Assembly (NCBI GenBank): GCA_910579775.1 | Contig: CAJTUE010000002.1 | Coordinates: 62,001 to 126,000 of the forward strand | From: an uncultured Oscillospiraceae bacterium | GTDB lineage: Bacteria; Bacillota; Clostridia; Oscillospirales; Oscillospiraceae | Direction: 5' to 3' | Length of the DNA stretch: 64,000 nt | Part shown: piece after piece, positions 57,239 through 64,000 of the stretch | Numbering within the stretch: position 1 is the stretch's first letter | Layout of the letters: every line of letters begins with the position of its first letter | Program-made: the position numbers and the translations under genes | Notes under the pieces: model-generated | What the model was told of the DNA's origin: nothing | The model's input: the letters and a program-made list of their open reading frames with translations, nothing else | The model's database searches: none

Positions 57239-58039
57239 ATGACCGTCTACATAGATTCTCTTTTCCTGCTGGACCTTGTGGTGGATTATCTGCTATTACT
57301 GCTCACCGGAAAGGTCACCGGCTCTCCTCTGCGCCGCTGGCGGCTCACGGCGGCCGCCGCGTTGGGGGGAAGCTATTCTGTCCTGTGTGTCGTCACAAGG
57401 ATTTCCATCCTGACACACCCTGCCTTCAAGATAGCCGCCGCCGTACTCCTGGTCCTGCTTGCCTATGGGCATTGTCGTTACCTTTTTCGCTGTATCCTCA
57501 TCTTTCTGGCCCTTTCGGCCGCCCTTGGTGGCGGACTGTACGCGTGGGAGCTGATGAGCGGCGGGCCATTAAACCTGAGCGTTCCCTCGATCCTACTCTT
57601 TTCCGCGGCGGCTTACGGCCTGTTGTCTTTGGCGGGGCACAAGCTGGCCCGCCACGGCCCCGCCCAGCTGCGGAAGCTCACCGTCTCCCTGGACGGCCGA
57701 TCCGCTACCTTGACCGCCTTAGTGGACACTGGAAATACCCTCACAGATCCAATGACCGGACAGGGTGTGCCCGTGGCGGAGGGAAACGCGCTAACCGCTC
57801 TGCTCCCGCCTCAGGTGGATTGCGGCTGCCCCGCTCAATGCTTCCCCGATCTGCCCGACCCCGCCCGGTTTCGCCTGCTTCCCTACCGCTCCGTGGGGGT
57901 AGACGGCGGCCTTCTTCTGGCCGTTCGAGCCGACGCCGTGGAGGTTGACGGCAGGCCCCTCCCCAACCGTCTGATCGCCCTATCCCCTACTCCGGTCAGC
58001 GACACCGGCACATACCAAGCTCTGCTCTTTGACGAATAA
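57239..58039 (+). CDS. spoIIGA: Sigma-E processing aspartic protease SpoIIGA
   Basis: The 266-residue protein has five N-terminal membrane helices (about 1-135) and a cytoplasmic aspartic protease domain with the catalytic ALVDTGNTLTDP (Asp163). It cleaves pro-sigma-E after septum formation in the mother cell. The ATG at 57239 follows AAAGGAGG and a Spo0A-type promoter; the 42-residue upstream extension is rejected. sigE starts 13 bases after its stop, as in Bacillus and Clostridia. Confidence 0.93.
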   Translation: MTVYIDSLFLLDLVVDYLLLLLTGKVTGSPLRRWRLTAAAALGGSYSVLCVVTRISILTHPAFKIAAAVLLVLLAYGHCRYLFRCILIFLALSAALGGGLYAWELMSGGPLNLSVPSILLFSAAAYGLLSLAGHKLARHGPAQLRKLTVSLDGRSATLTALVDTGNTLTDPMTGQGVPVAEGNALTALLPPQVDCGCPAQCFPDLPDPARFRLLPYRSVGVDGGLLLAVRADAVEVDGRPLPNRLIALSPTPVSDTGTYQALLFDE

Positions 58040-58052
58040 AGGAGAAATCACC

Positions 58053-58796
58053 ATGAAACAAGCCATCCGTTCCCTTCCCCCAAAAGTCACCAAGCCCTCT
58101 TTGCGTCAACGGTTTTGCGGCTTCCTGCGCTGTCTCGGTCTTCTCTCTCCAGACAAGATTATGTATATCGGCGGCAGTGACACCCTCCCCGCCCCCTTTT
58201 CCCGGGAAGAAGAAGCCAAGTTGCTGGCCCGCTTAGACGAGGAAGCCGTCCAGAGCGCCCTCATTGAGCACAACCTGCGCCTGGTGGTCTATATCGCACG
58301 CCGGTTTGAAAACACCGGCGTGGGCATTGAGGACCTCATCTCCATCGGCACCATCGGCCTCATCAAGGCCGTGGGTACCTTTCGGCCCGACAAGAACATC
58401 AAGCTGGCAACCTACGCCAGCCGGTGCATTGAAAACGAAATTTTGATGCATTTGCGGAAGATATCCTCCCAAAAAAGCGAGATCTCTTTTGATGAGCCGT
58501 TGAATACCGACTACGACGGCAACGAGCTTCGCATCGAGGATATCCTGGGTACCGAGGGAGACACGGTGATGAAGCCTCTGGAGGACGATGTGGACCGCCA
58601 GCTGCTCTCCGCCGCCCTGAAAAAGCTGTCTCCACGGGAACAGACTATTATCACCCTCCGCTTCGGCCTGGACGGCAAACGGGAGCACACCCAGAAGGAG
58701 GTGGCCGACCTGCTGGGCATATCTCAGTCCTATATCTCCCGGCTGGAAAAGCGCATCATCGCCCGGCTCAAGCGGGAGATACTCAAATTGGCATAA
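58053..58796 (+). CDS. sigE: Sporulation sigma factor E, mother-cell specific
   Basis: The 247-residue sigma-70-family factor carries a pro-sequence of about 36 residues ending before MYIGGSDTLPAPF, the SpoIIGA cleavage context. Region 2 follows (HNLRLVVYIARRFENTGVGIEDLISIGTIGLIKAVGTF) and region 4 ends with KEVADLLGISQSYISRLEKRIIARLKRE. The ribosome site is AAAGGAG. Unlike Bacillus and many Clostridia, sigG does not follow; a terminator and the opposing argS cluster do. Confidence 0.95.
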   Translation: MKQAIRSLPPKVTKPSLRQRFCGFLRCLGLLSPDKIMYIGGSDTLPAPFSREEEAKLLARLDEEAVQSALIEHNLRLVVYIARRFENTGVGIEDLISIGTIGLIKAVGTFRPDKNIKLATYASRCIENEILMHLRKISSQKSEISFDEPLNTDYDGNELRIEDILGTEGDTVMKPLEDDVDRQLLSAALKKLSPREQTIITLRFGLDGKREHTQKEVADLLGISQSYISRLEKRIIARLKREILKLA

Positions 58797-58797
58797 A

Positions 58798-58830
58798 AAA
58801 GCGGCGTGGGAGGTCATCCCACGCCGCTTT
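58798..58830. terminator. Bidirectional terminator between sigE and the small coiled-coil gene
   Basis: A perfect 14-bp stem (AAAGCGGCGTGGGA and its complement) with a 5-base loop and A/T tracts on both sides. The stop codon of the leftward 78-residue gene lies in the loop. Confidence 0.8.
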
Positions 58831-59050
58831 GCTTAACATTATTCGTTTCTTCCAGTTCTCGTTCGAGCAGGGCCTTGGCAATCTCAAATGCCTTGATACG
58901 GCGTTTTGCCAACGTGATCTGAGATTTATATCGAGACGGCTCTTCCTTTTTCTCAAAGGTCTTGACCACCTCGCGGAGCTTGTGGAGGGTGGAGTCGATC
59001 TGCCGCTTTGCCTCCACAAGCTCCGTTTTGTCCCACTCCTGATTGGTCAT
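58814..59050 (-). CDS. Small coiled-coil protein of unknown function (78 aa)
   Basis: The product is highly charged and helical (LVEAKRQIDSTLHKLREVVKTFEKKEEPSRYKSQITLAKRRIKAFEIAKALLERELEE), with no membrane segment. ATG 59050 lies at good distance from GGAGAAG; GTG 59053 is the alternative. The start overlaps the argS stop, so it is co-translated with argS. I do not recognise the family; helix-rich small proteins after argS are common in related genomes. Confidence 0.7.
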   Translation of the reverse strand: MTNQEWDKTELVEAKRQIDSTLHKLREVVKTFEKKEEPSRYKSQITLAKRRIKAFEIAKALLERELEETNNVKQSGVG

Positions 59051-60798
59051 CACATCTTCTCCGGGGCGGCGACGCCCAGCAGGGCCATGCCGTTGGCGAT
59101 CACTCTGCGAGTGGCGTCCGCCAGCTTGAGTCGAGCCAGGGCCACGTCCTCTGCCTCACCCTTGATACGCTGGGCGTTGTAAAAGCGGTGAAAATCCCCT
59201 GCCAGGGCGATGAGATAATGGTTGAGCTGAGAGGGATCGTAATTCTTCGCCGCCACACGGATCTCATCCGGGAAACGGGCCAGGGTCTTGATCAGGGCCA
59301 CCTCTTCCCCGCTTTGGAGCCTGGAGGCGTTCACCGTCTCCGCCCCGGGGACCTTCAGCCCTTCCTCAGAAGCCAGCTTGGCGATGAGGGAGCAGATGCG
59401 GGCGTGGGCGTACTGCACATAATAGACCGGATTCTCGCTGTCCTGCCGCACCGCCAGACCCAGATCGAAGTCCAACGGACTGGTGGGCTTGGTGTTGTTG
59501 AAGAAGAACCGCGCCGCGTCCACATTCACCTCGTCCAGCAGATCGTGAAGGGCGATGGCCTTCCCCGACCGCTTGGACATCCGCACAGGCTTGCCGTCCT
59601 GGAGCAGGTTCACCAGCTGCATGAGCACAATGACCAGACGATGGGACCCGTCCAGCCCCAGGCCGTCCAGAGCCGCCTGAAGACGGGCCACATGGCCGTG
59701 GTGATCCGCACCCCAGACGTTGATAGCAGTGTCAAAACCCCGGTCCAGGAGCTTGTTCTTGTGGTAGGCGATGTCGGCGGCAAAGTAGGTGTAAAACCCG
59801 TTGGCCCGACGGAGCACGTCATCCTTCAGTTCCAGCTTATCCACCTGCTCCCGGCTCTTGCCCTCCCGCAAATATTTTTCCTTCAACAACGCGGTGGTGT
59901 TAAGCCACAGCGCGCCATCCTTTTCATAGGTCCAGCCCTTGGCCTCCAGCTCTTCCACGGTTTTTCCCACCGCGCCGGAGTCGTGGAGAGCAGATTCCAG
60001 GAACCACTCGTTATACTCAATGTGATAGCGGCCCAGATCCTCCTTCATCTTGGGAAGATTGGCCCTTAGGCCATAGGCCGCCAGGGCATCCTGCCGCTCT
60101 TCCTCGGGCTTGTCCAGCCAGCCGTCACCCTCCTGAGCGCGAAACCCTTTGGCCAAGTCTATAATATCCTCGCCCTTGTAGCCGTCCTCGGGAAACTCTA
60201 CGGCGTCCTCCCCTAGGATAAGCTGGCGGTACCGGGCGTCGATGGACACAGCAAACTTGTGGATCTGGTTGCCCGCGTCGTTGACATAGAACTCCCGCCA
60301 GACGTCATAGCCCAGCCGCTCCAGAATGGCGGCGAGGGCGTCGCCCAACACGCCGCCCCGGGCGTTGCCCATATGCATGGGACCGGTGGGGTTAGCAGAG
60401 ACAAACTCCACCATCACCTTTTTCCCCTTGCCCTCATCGCTCTGACCGTAGGCGGCGCCCTCACGCTCAATAGCGCAAAGCACCTCGCCAAACCACTTTT
60501 CTCCCAGAGTAAAGTTCAAAAAGCCCGGTCCGGCCACCGCTACCTTGGAGAAGTAGCTGTCCGTCAGGTCCAATTCCTCCGCCAGGATCTGGGCCACCTG
60601 GCGGGGATTTTGCCCCAGTGGCTTGGCGGCGGCCAAAGCAAAGGAGGTAGACCAATCTCCGTTCTTCACGTCCTTGGGGACCTCTACCTTTGCCTCCACC
60701 GCGGCCCCGGCGGGCAGCACACCTTTCTCTACAGCGTGCGCGTAGGCCGCCTGGGTCAGGGCAGATACCTGCTTGCGGGCTTCTTCCATCATATTCAT
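59050..60798 (-). CDS. argS: Arginyl-tRNA synthetase
   Basis: The class I enzyme charges tRNA-Arg. The 582-residue protein has an N-terminal Add-1 domain, the HIGH-like FVSANPTGPMHMGNARGGVLGD (near 124-145), VNDAGNQIHKF, the KMSKS-like KPVRMSKRSGKAIAL, and a C-terminal anticodon-binding domain (YAHARICSLIAKL ... FHRFYNAQRI). The ATG follows GAGGGAG. It lies after a DUF1934 gene, as ywiB-argS in Bacillus. Confidence 0.95.
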   Translation of the reverse strand: MNMMEEARKQVSALTQAAYAHAVEKGVLPAGAAVEAKVEVPKDVKNGDWSTSFALAAAKPLGQNPRQVAQILAEELDLTDSYFSKVAVAGPGFLNFTLGEKWFGEVLCAIEREGAAYGQSDEGKGKKVMVEFVSANPTGPMHMGNARGGVLGDALAAILERLGYDVWREFYVNDAGNQIHKFAVSIDARYRQLILGEDAVEFPEDGYKGEDIIDLAKGFRAQEGDGWLDKPEEERQDALAAYGLRANLPKMKEDLGRYHIEYNEWFLESALHDSGAVGKTVEELEAKGWTYEKDGALWLNTTALLKEKYLREGKSREQVDKLELKDDVLRRANGFYTYFAADIAYHKNKLLDRGFDTAINVWGADHHGHVARLQAALDGLGLDGSHRLVIVLMQLVNLLQDGKPVRMSKRSGKAIALHDLLDEVNVDAARFFFNNTKPTSPLDFDLGLAVRQDSENPVYYVQYAHARICSLIAKLASEEGLKVPGAETVNASRLQSGEEVALIKTLARFPDEIRVAAKNYDPSQLNHYLIALAGDFHRFYNAQRIKGEAEDVALARLKLADATRRVIANGMALLGVAAPEKM

Positions 60799-60846
60799 CG
60801 CGTTTTCTCCCTCTTTCGGCGTTACTCTTTGGTCATGATTTACCTG

Positions 60847-61281
60847 TTATGGCTGGGCCGCCTGGCGGACGTTGATGTGGAACACGCTCTGTCCCACCGC
60901 TCCGTGCTCGATCTCCAAGGCGTAAAGGACCTCTACCTCGCCCCCGTTATCATCCAGAGTGGAGCGCAGCTTACGGGTGTGGATGCCCACAGACAGCGCG
61001 CCGTAGGGGGTGTCGTACATGGAGAGATGACGCCTGCCCTCTTCGAACACCATCTGAGAATTTACCGCGCCTATTCTTTGCAGCGTCACCCGGCTGGGCT
61101 CTACCTGAATGGTGGTCAGCGTCCCGACAAAGCCGGTGACCTCGCTCTCCTGGTAAGATAACGTATAGCACTTTCCCCCCAGCGGCTCCAGTTTCCCCGC
61201 TGTCACCAGCTCGATGGGCTCCTCGTTCGCGCCCGCGCCGCTCTGCTGTCCCTTGATCGAAATGATCACATCTTTTTCCAT
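60847..61281 (-). CDS. DUF1934 beta-barrel protein (YwiB-like)
   Basis: The 144-residue protein starts MEKDVIISIKGQQ and has the lipocalin-like strands YTLSYQESEVTGFVGTLTTIQVEPSRVTLQRIGAVNSQMVFEEGRRHLSMYDTPYGALSVGIHT. No signal peptide is visible. Function is unknown; the conserved position before argS is the best guide. Promoter at 61322-61350. Confidence 0.85.
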   Translation of the reverse strand: MEKDVIISIKGQQSGAGANEEPIELVTAGKLEPLGGKCYTLSYQESEVTGFVGTLTTIQVEPSRVTLQRIGAVNSQMVFEEGRRHLSMYDTPYGALSVGIHTRKLRSTLDDNGGEVEVLYALEIEHGAVGQSVFHINVRQAAQP

Positions 61282-61321
61282 ACCCGGGTCACCTCTGCTT
61301 TTCCAAACACATATGAAAGGA

Positions 61322-61350
61322 ATTATAGCGTGTCGCCCAGGAATTGTAAA
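61322..61350 (-). promoter_or_regulatory. Promoter of the DUF1934-argS unit
   Basis: Minus-strand TTTACA (61345-61350), a 17-base spacer and TATAAT (61322-61327). Confidence 0.7.
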
Positions 61351-61368
61351 GGGGAAACTGGCAACTTT

Positions 61369-62184
61369 TTAGTAGGTTTCAATGGCGATCTGCACCGCCT
61401 GATGGCGGATATCCTCTCCCAGGAAGATGGAGGCCAGCGCCTCAAAGCTTTCGGGGCTGTCGCTGGCGAAATACCGCCGTGTTCCTACCCCCGGCGCGTC
61501 AGTCTCCAAACCGTTGTCCGCCAGAACCCGGTGCACTGTTTCCACACAGGCCGCGCCTGAACTGACCAGGCTGACCTCCGGCCCCAGATATCCCCCAATC
61601 GCTTCCGCCAACAACGGATAGTGAGTACAGCCCAGCACCAACGTGTCCACTCCCGCTTCTTTAAATGGCTCCAAATATTCCGCCACTACCATGTCTACCA
61701 AGGCATCTCCCCGGCGGAAGCGTCCATTCTCCACCAGCGGTACAAACAGTGGACAGGCCCGGGCCGTCACCTCCGTGCCGGGCCGGATCTTTCGTAATAT
61801 CCGTTCATAGGAGCCGCTGGCAATGGTGCTTTGGGTACCGATGAGACCCACCTTTTCGTTTTTTGTAGCCTCTGCCGCAGCCTTGACCGCCGGCTCCACT
61901 ACGCCAATCACCGGCACAGGGCACTCCTTGGATATCTCATCCAAAGCAATCGAGGAAACTGTACCACAGGCGATGACGATAGCCTTCAGATCAAAGGTGC
62001 GCAAAAACGCCACGTCCTGCCGCGCATAGCGCAGGATGGTCTCTGGAGAGCGGCTGCCGTAGGGCACCCGACCCGTGTCTCCAAAGTAGATGATATCCTC
62101 ATGGGGCAGCCGCCGCTCCAGCTCCCGCACGGTGGTCAAGCCGCCCATACCCGAGTCGAACACCCCAATAGCCCGTTTGTCCAT
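61369..62184 (-). CDS. murI: Glutamate racemase
   Basis: The enzyme supplies D-glutamate for peptidoglycan. The 271-residue protein has IGVFDSGMGGLTTVRELERRLP, FGDTGRVPYGSRSPETI, and two catalytic cysteines, Cys73 (VIACGTVSS) and Cys186 (VLGCTHYPLL). The residue after Cys73 is Gly where most racemases have Asn (ACNTA); activity is still likely. The ATG follows GGAGGGGATCAA. It is divergent from dinB. Confidence 0.93.
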   Translation of the reverse strand: MDKRAIGVFDSGMGGLTTVRELERRLPHEDIIYFGDTGRVPYGSRSPETILRYARQDVAFLRTFDLKAIVIACGTVSSIALDEISKECPVPVIGVVEPAVKAAAEATKNEKVGLIGTQSTIASGSYERILRKIRPGTEVTARACPLFVPLVENGRFRRGDALVDMVVAEYLEPFKEAGVDTLVLGCTHYPLLAEAIGGYLGPEVSLVSSGAACVETVHRVLADNGLETDAPGVGTRRYFASDSPESFEALASIFLGEDIRHQAVQIAIETY

Positions 62185-62259
62185 TTGATCCCCTCCTTCG
62201 CTTCCATCCTATGCGCGATCCGTGCCTGTCACCAGGAAAAATTTCTTTCTCCCAAAGTA

Positions 62260-62298
62260 GAACACCAGTTTGACTTTTTTGTTTCTCTGTGCTATACT
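62260..62298 (+). promoter_or_regulatory. dinB promoter with LexA-like SOS box
   Basis: TTGACT (62270-62275), a 17-base spacer and TATACT (62293-62298). GAACACCAGTTT (62260-62271) overlaps the -35 and differs by one base from the Gram-positive LexA box GAAC-N4-GTTC. Confidence 0.65.
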
Positions 62299-62326
62299 GT
62301 AAAAAACGCTCCGGGAGGTGAAAGCG

Positions 62327-63559
62327 GTGACACGCACTATTCTACATTGTGACCTTAACTGCTTTTTCGCCTCCGTGGAGCTGCGGGAGCGACCTGAGCT
62401 GAAGAACCTTCCTGTGGCTGTCTGCGGCGATCCTACCAGCCGCCACGGCATCATCCTAGCCAAGAACGAGGCGGCCAAGGTCTTTGGCATCCAGACCGCC
62501 GAGACCGTATGGCAGGCACGGAAGAAATGTCCGCAGCTGCTTCTCCTGCCCCCTCATCACAGAGCGTATCGGGACGTTTCCCGAGAAGTAAACGCTCTTT
62601 ATCAGGAGTACACCGACCGGGTGGAGCCCTTTGGGGTGGATGAGAGCTGGCTGGACGTCACCGCCCAGCTTCCCTCCCTGGGCTGTACCACCGGGCAGGA
62701 GCTGGCGGACACTCTGCGCCGCCGGTTGAAGGCGGAGCTTGGCCTCACCATCTCCGTGGGCGTTTCCTTTAACAAGGTCTTTGCCAAGCTGGGCAGCGAC
62801 TACAAAAAGCCGGACGCCACTACCGTCATCTCACCCGATGACGTGCCCTCTATCGTCTGGCCCCTGCCGGTGAGCGCCCTGCTCTTTGTGGGGCGGGCCA
62901 CCCGACAAGCTTTAGAGCCCTACGGCGTGAAAACCATCGGTGACCTGGCACGCTTTGACCCCAATTCCTTGGAGGCACTGCTAGGCAAGCAGGGCCGACA
63001 GCTCTACGAATACGCCAACGGCCTAGACCGCGATCCGGTGGCCTTGGCCGGAACGGACACCGCCCCCAAGTCTGTGGGAAGCGGCACGACCTTTTCCCAC
63101 AATCTGACCACCTGGGATGAGCTCAAGGCCGGGGCCGCCATCCTCTGCGACAATGTGGCTATGGAACTGCGGAAAAACGCCATGGTCTGCCGCACACTCC
63201 AAATCACAGTGCGAGATCCAAAATTTAAGGACATCTGTCGTCAGCGGCCTCTTCCCTCTCCCAGCCAATTCTCCCGGGAGCTGTCCGCTGCGGCGATGGA
63301 TATTTTAAAGGACTGTTGGAAGCCTGGCTCCCCGGTCCGCGCCTTGACGGTCACTGCGCAAAACCTTCAGGATCAGGCCGACGCCTTTGAACAGGTCAGT
63401 CTTTTTCGATCTGTGGAGCCGGACCCCCACCACGTCAAACAGGCGCGGCTGGACGCGGCTATGGATAAGATCCGCGCGAAATACGGAAAAAAAGCCATTC
63501 ACATCTCCGCCGGGGCCACCCTTTTGGACCACACGGACAAGGATGAGATTGAACCATAG
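62327..63559 (+). CDS. dinB: DNA polymerase IV (Y-family)
   Basis: The 410-residue translesion polymerase has LHCDLNCFFASVELRE with the first catalytic Asp, YQEYTDRVEPFGVDESWLDVT with the catalytic Asp-Glu pair, SVGVSFNKVFAKLGSDYKKP, a helix-hairpin-helix thumb (GVKTIGDLARFDPNSLEALLGKQG), and a C-terminal little-finger domain. Translation likely begins at GTG 62327, eight bases after GGGAGG; GTG 62318 overlaps that site. The LexA-like box predicts damage induction. Confidence 0.93.
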   Translation: MTRTILHCDLNCFFASVELRERPELKNLPVAVCGDPTSRHGIILAKNEAAKVFGIQTAETVWQARKKCPQLLLLPPHHRAYRDVSREVNALYQEYTDRVEPFGVDESWLDVTAQLPSLGCTTGQELADTLRRRLKAELGLTISVGVSFNKVFAKLGSDYKKPDATTVISPDDVPSIVWPLPVSALLFVGRATRQALEPYGVKTIGDLARFDPNSLEALLGKQGRQLYEYANGLDRDPVALAGTDTAPKSVGSGTTFSHNLTTWDELKAGAAILCDNVAMELRKNAMVCRTLQITVRDPKFKDICRQRPLPSPSQFSRELSAAAMDILKDCWKPGSPVRALTVTAQNLQDQADAFEQVSLFRSVEPDPHHVKQARLDAAMDKIRAKYGKKAIHISAGATLLDHTDKDEIEP

Positions 63560-63566
63560 GGAGAGA

Positions 63567-63594
63567 GCGAGAGCTATCCAGCTCTCGCTTTTTT
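63567..63594 (+). terminator. Terminator after dinB
   Basis: GCGAGAGCT pairs with AGCTCTCGC around ATCC and is followed by TTTTTT. Confidence 0.88.
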
Positions 63595-63596
63595 GA

Positions 63597-64000
63597 CTAC
63601 CGGGCGTTGGGCAGAGCGACCAGCAGACCCTCCGCGTCCGCCTCGGTGCTGGCAAAGGAGGCAACAAAACGCACTGTCACCGTGCCATCCGGGTTTTTGC
63701 ACCAGACCTCATAAGTACACACCTTGTCCAGCGTCTCCAAAAGCGACTCCGGGACAATGGGAAAGATCTGATTGGTGGTGGTCACGTTGGCCATGGCGTA
63801 GCCCTTGTCCATCAAGCCCTTTTGCAGCTGTCCCGCCACCGCGTTGGCTTGCTTGGCAAGCTCCCAATAAAGGCCATCCTCCAAAAGGGCCTGAAACTGT
63901 ACGCCCAGCAGCCAGCCCTTGGCCAGCACAGCCCCCCGCTGCTTCTTGATGCGGAAAAATTCCGGCTGGAGGGCCGGATTTACGATCACCAGCGCCTCTC
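63597..64000 (-). CDS. ltaE: Low-specificity L-threonine aldolase, C-terminal part (runs off the window)
   Basis: The visible 134 C-terminal residues read EALVIVNPALQPEFFRIKKQRGAVLAKGWLLGVQFQALL, then YWELAKQANAVAGQLQKGL and NQIFPIVPESLLETL. This is the small domain of fold-type I PLP threonine aldolases, which split threonine to glycine and acetaldehyde. The PLP lysine and the start lie beyond 64000. It converges on dinB with only a terminator between. Confidence 0.85.
   Translation of the reverse strand, partial: EALVIVNPALQPEFFRIKKQRGAVLAKGWLLGVQFQALLEDGLYWELAKQANAVAGQLQKGLMDKGYAMANVTTTNQIFPIVPESLLETLDKVCTYEVWCKNPDGTVTVRFVASFASTEADAEGLLVALPNAR

Overview
The window reads as a chromosomal segment of a GC-rich, endospore-forming Clostridia member, most likely an Oscillospiraceae-type gut anaerobe (Flavonifractor/Pseudoflavonifractor-like). 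This is inferred from protein character and gene order, not from any database match. The evidence is spoIIGA-sigE, spoIIM and SpoIID-family genes, the SCIFF ribosomal-peptide pair next to yajC/tgt/queA, a rubrerythrin, a PPi-type phosphofructokinase, Rex, HPr kinase and a 2-hydroxyacyl-CoA dehydratase activase. No rRNA, tRNA, CRISPR array, prophage or insertion sequence was recognised.

Layout. 0-1.4 kb: end of the histidine operon (hisI', hisE), rsmA and a decayed regulator fragment. 1.4-8 kb: accessory-looking genes. These are a WYL regulator fused to a zinc ribbon, two cell-wall hydrolases, a candidate non-coding RNA, a Spo0A-like protein with a degenerate receiver, and a tyrosine recombinase abutting a dif-like palindrome. 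8-10.5 kb: glycolysis (fba, PPi-pfk). 10.5-22.6 kb: a long leftward cluster, asp23, nusB, a TsaD-like gene, xseA, xseB, ispA, dxs, tlyA, nadK, argR, recN, a HAD phosphatase and tyrS. This is the conserved Firmicutes order, but spoIVB-spo0A does not follow recN. 22.7-31 kb: amidase, rubrerythrin, icd, cytidine deaminase, a GyrB/ParE-like topoisomerase subunit, rpmB, xerD, spoIIM and proC. 31-37.7 kb: scfB, scfA (the 49-aa six-cysteine peptide), a TIGR04086 protein, yajC, tgt, queA and a SpoIID-family protein. 37.8-40.6 kb: lysine/diaminopimelate genes asd-dapA-dapB. 40.7-47.7 kb: a tiny Gly/Cys-rich membrane peptide, an S-layer-homology protein, rex, a radical-SAM pair (TIGR03936/TIGR03960), a PadR-DUF4097 module and a TipAS-type MerR regulator. 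47.9-53.7 kb: a 2-hydroxyacyl-CoA dehydratase activase and dehydratase-like subunit, split by two GNAT genes. 53.7-58.8 kb: MATE, hprK, a GT2 glycosyltransferase, spoIIGA and sigE. 58.8-64 kb: a small coiled-coil protein, argS, a DUF1934 protein, murI, SOS-type dinB and the end of a threonine aldolase.

The most interesting signals are regulatory or structural. They are: a 13-6-13 dif-like palindrome directly in front of a Xer gene, while the XerD-like protein elsewhere has Gln at a catalytic His; a Spo0A-like protein lacking key receiver residues, with two perfect 0A boxes upstream; a 0A box inside the activase promoter; a spoIIGA promoter with a 21-bp spacer; an 11-cysteine 50-residue peptide behind a 5' hairpin; and operators overlapping the promoters of rex, padR, the MerR gene, dinB and the zinc-ribbon segment. 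Promoter and operator calls come from reading motifs by eye and remain hypotheses.
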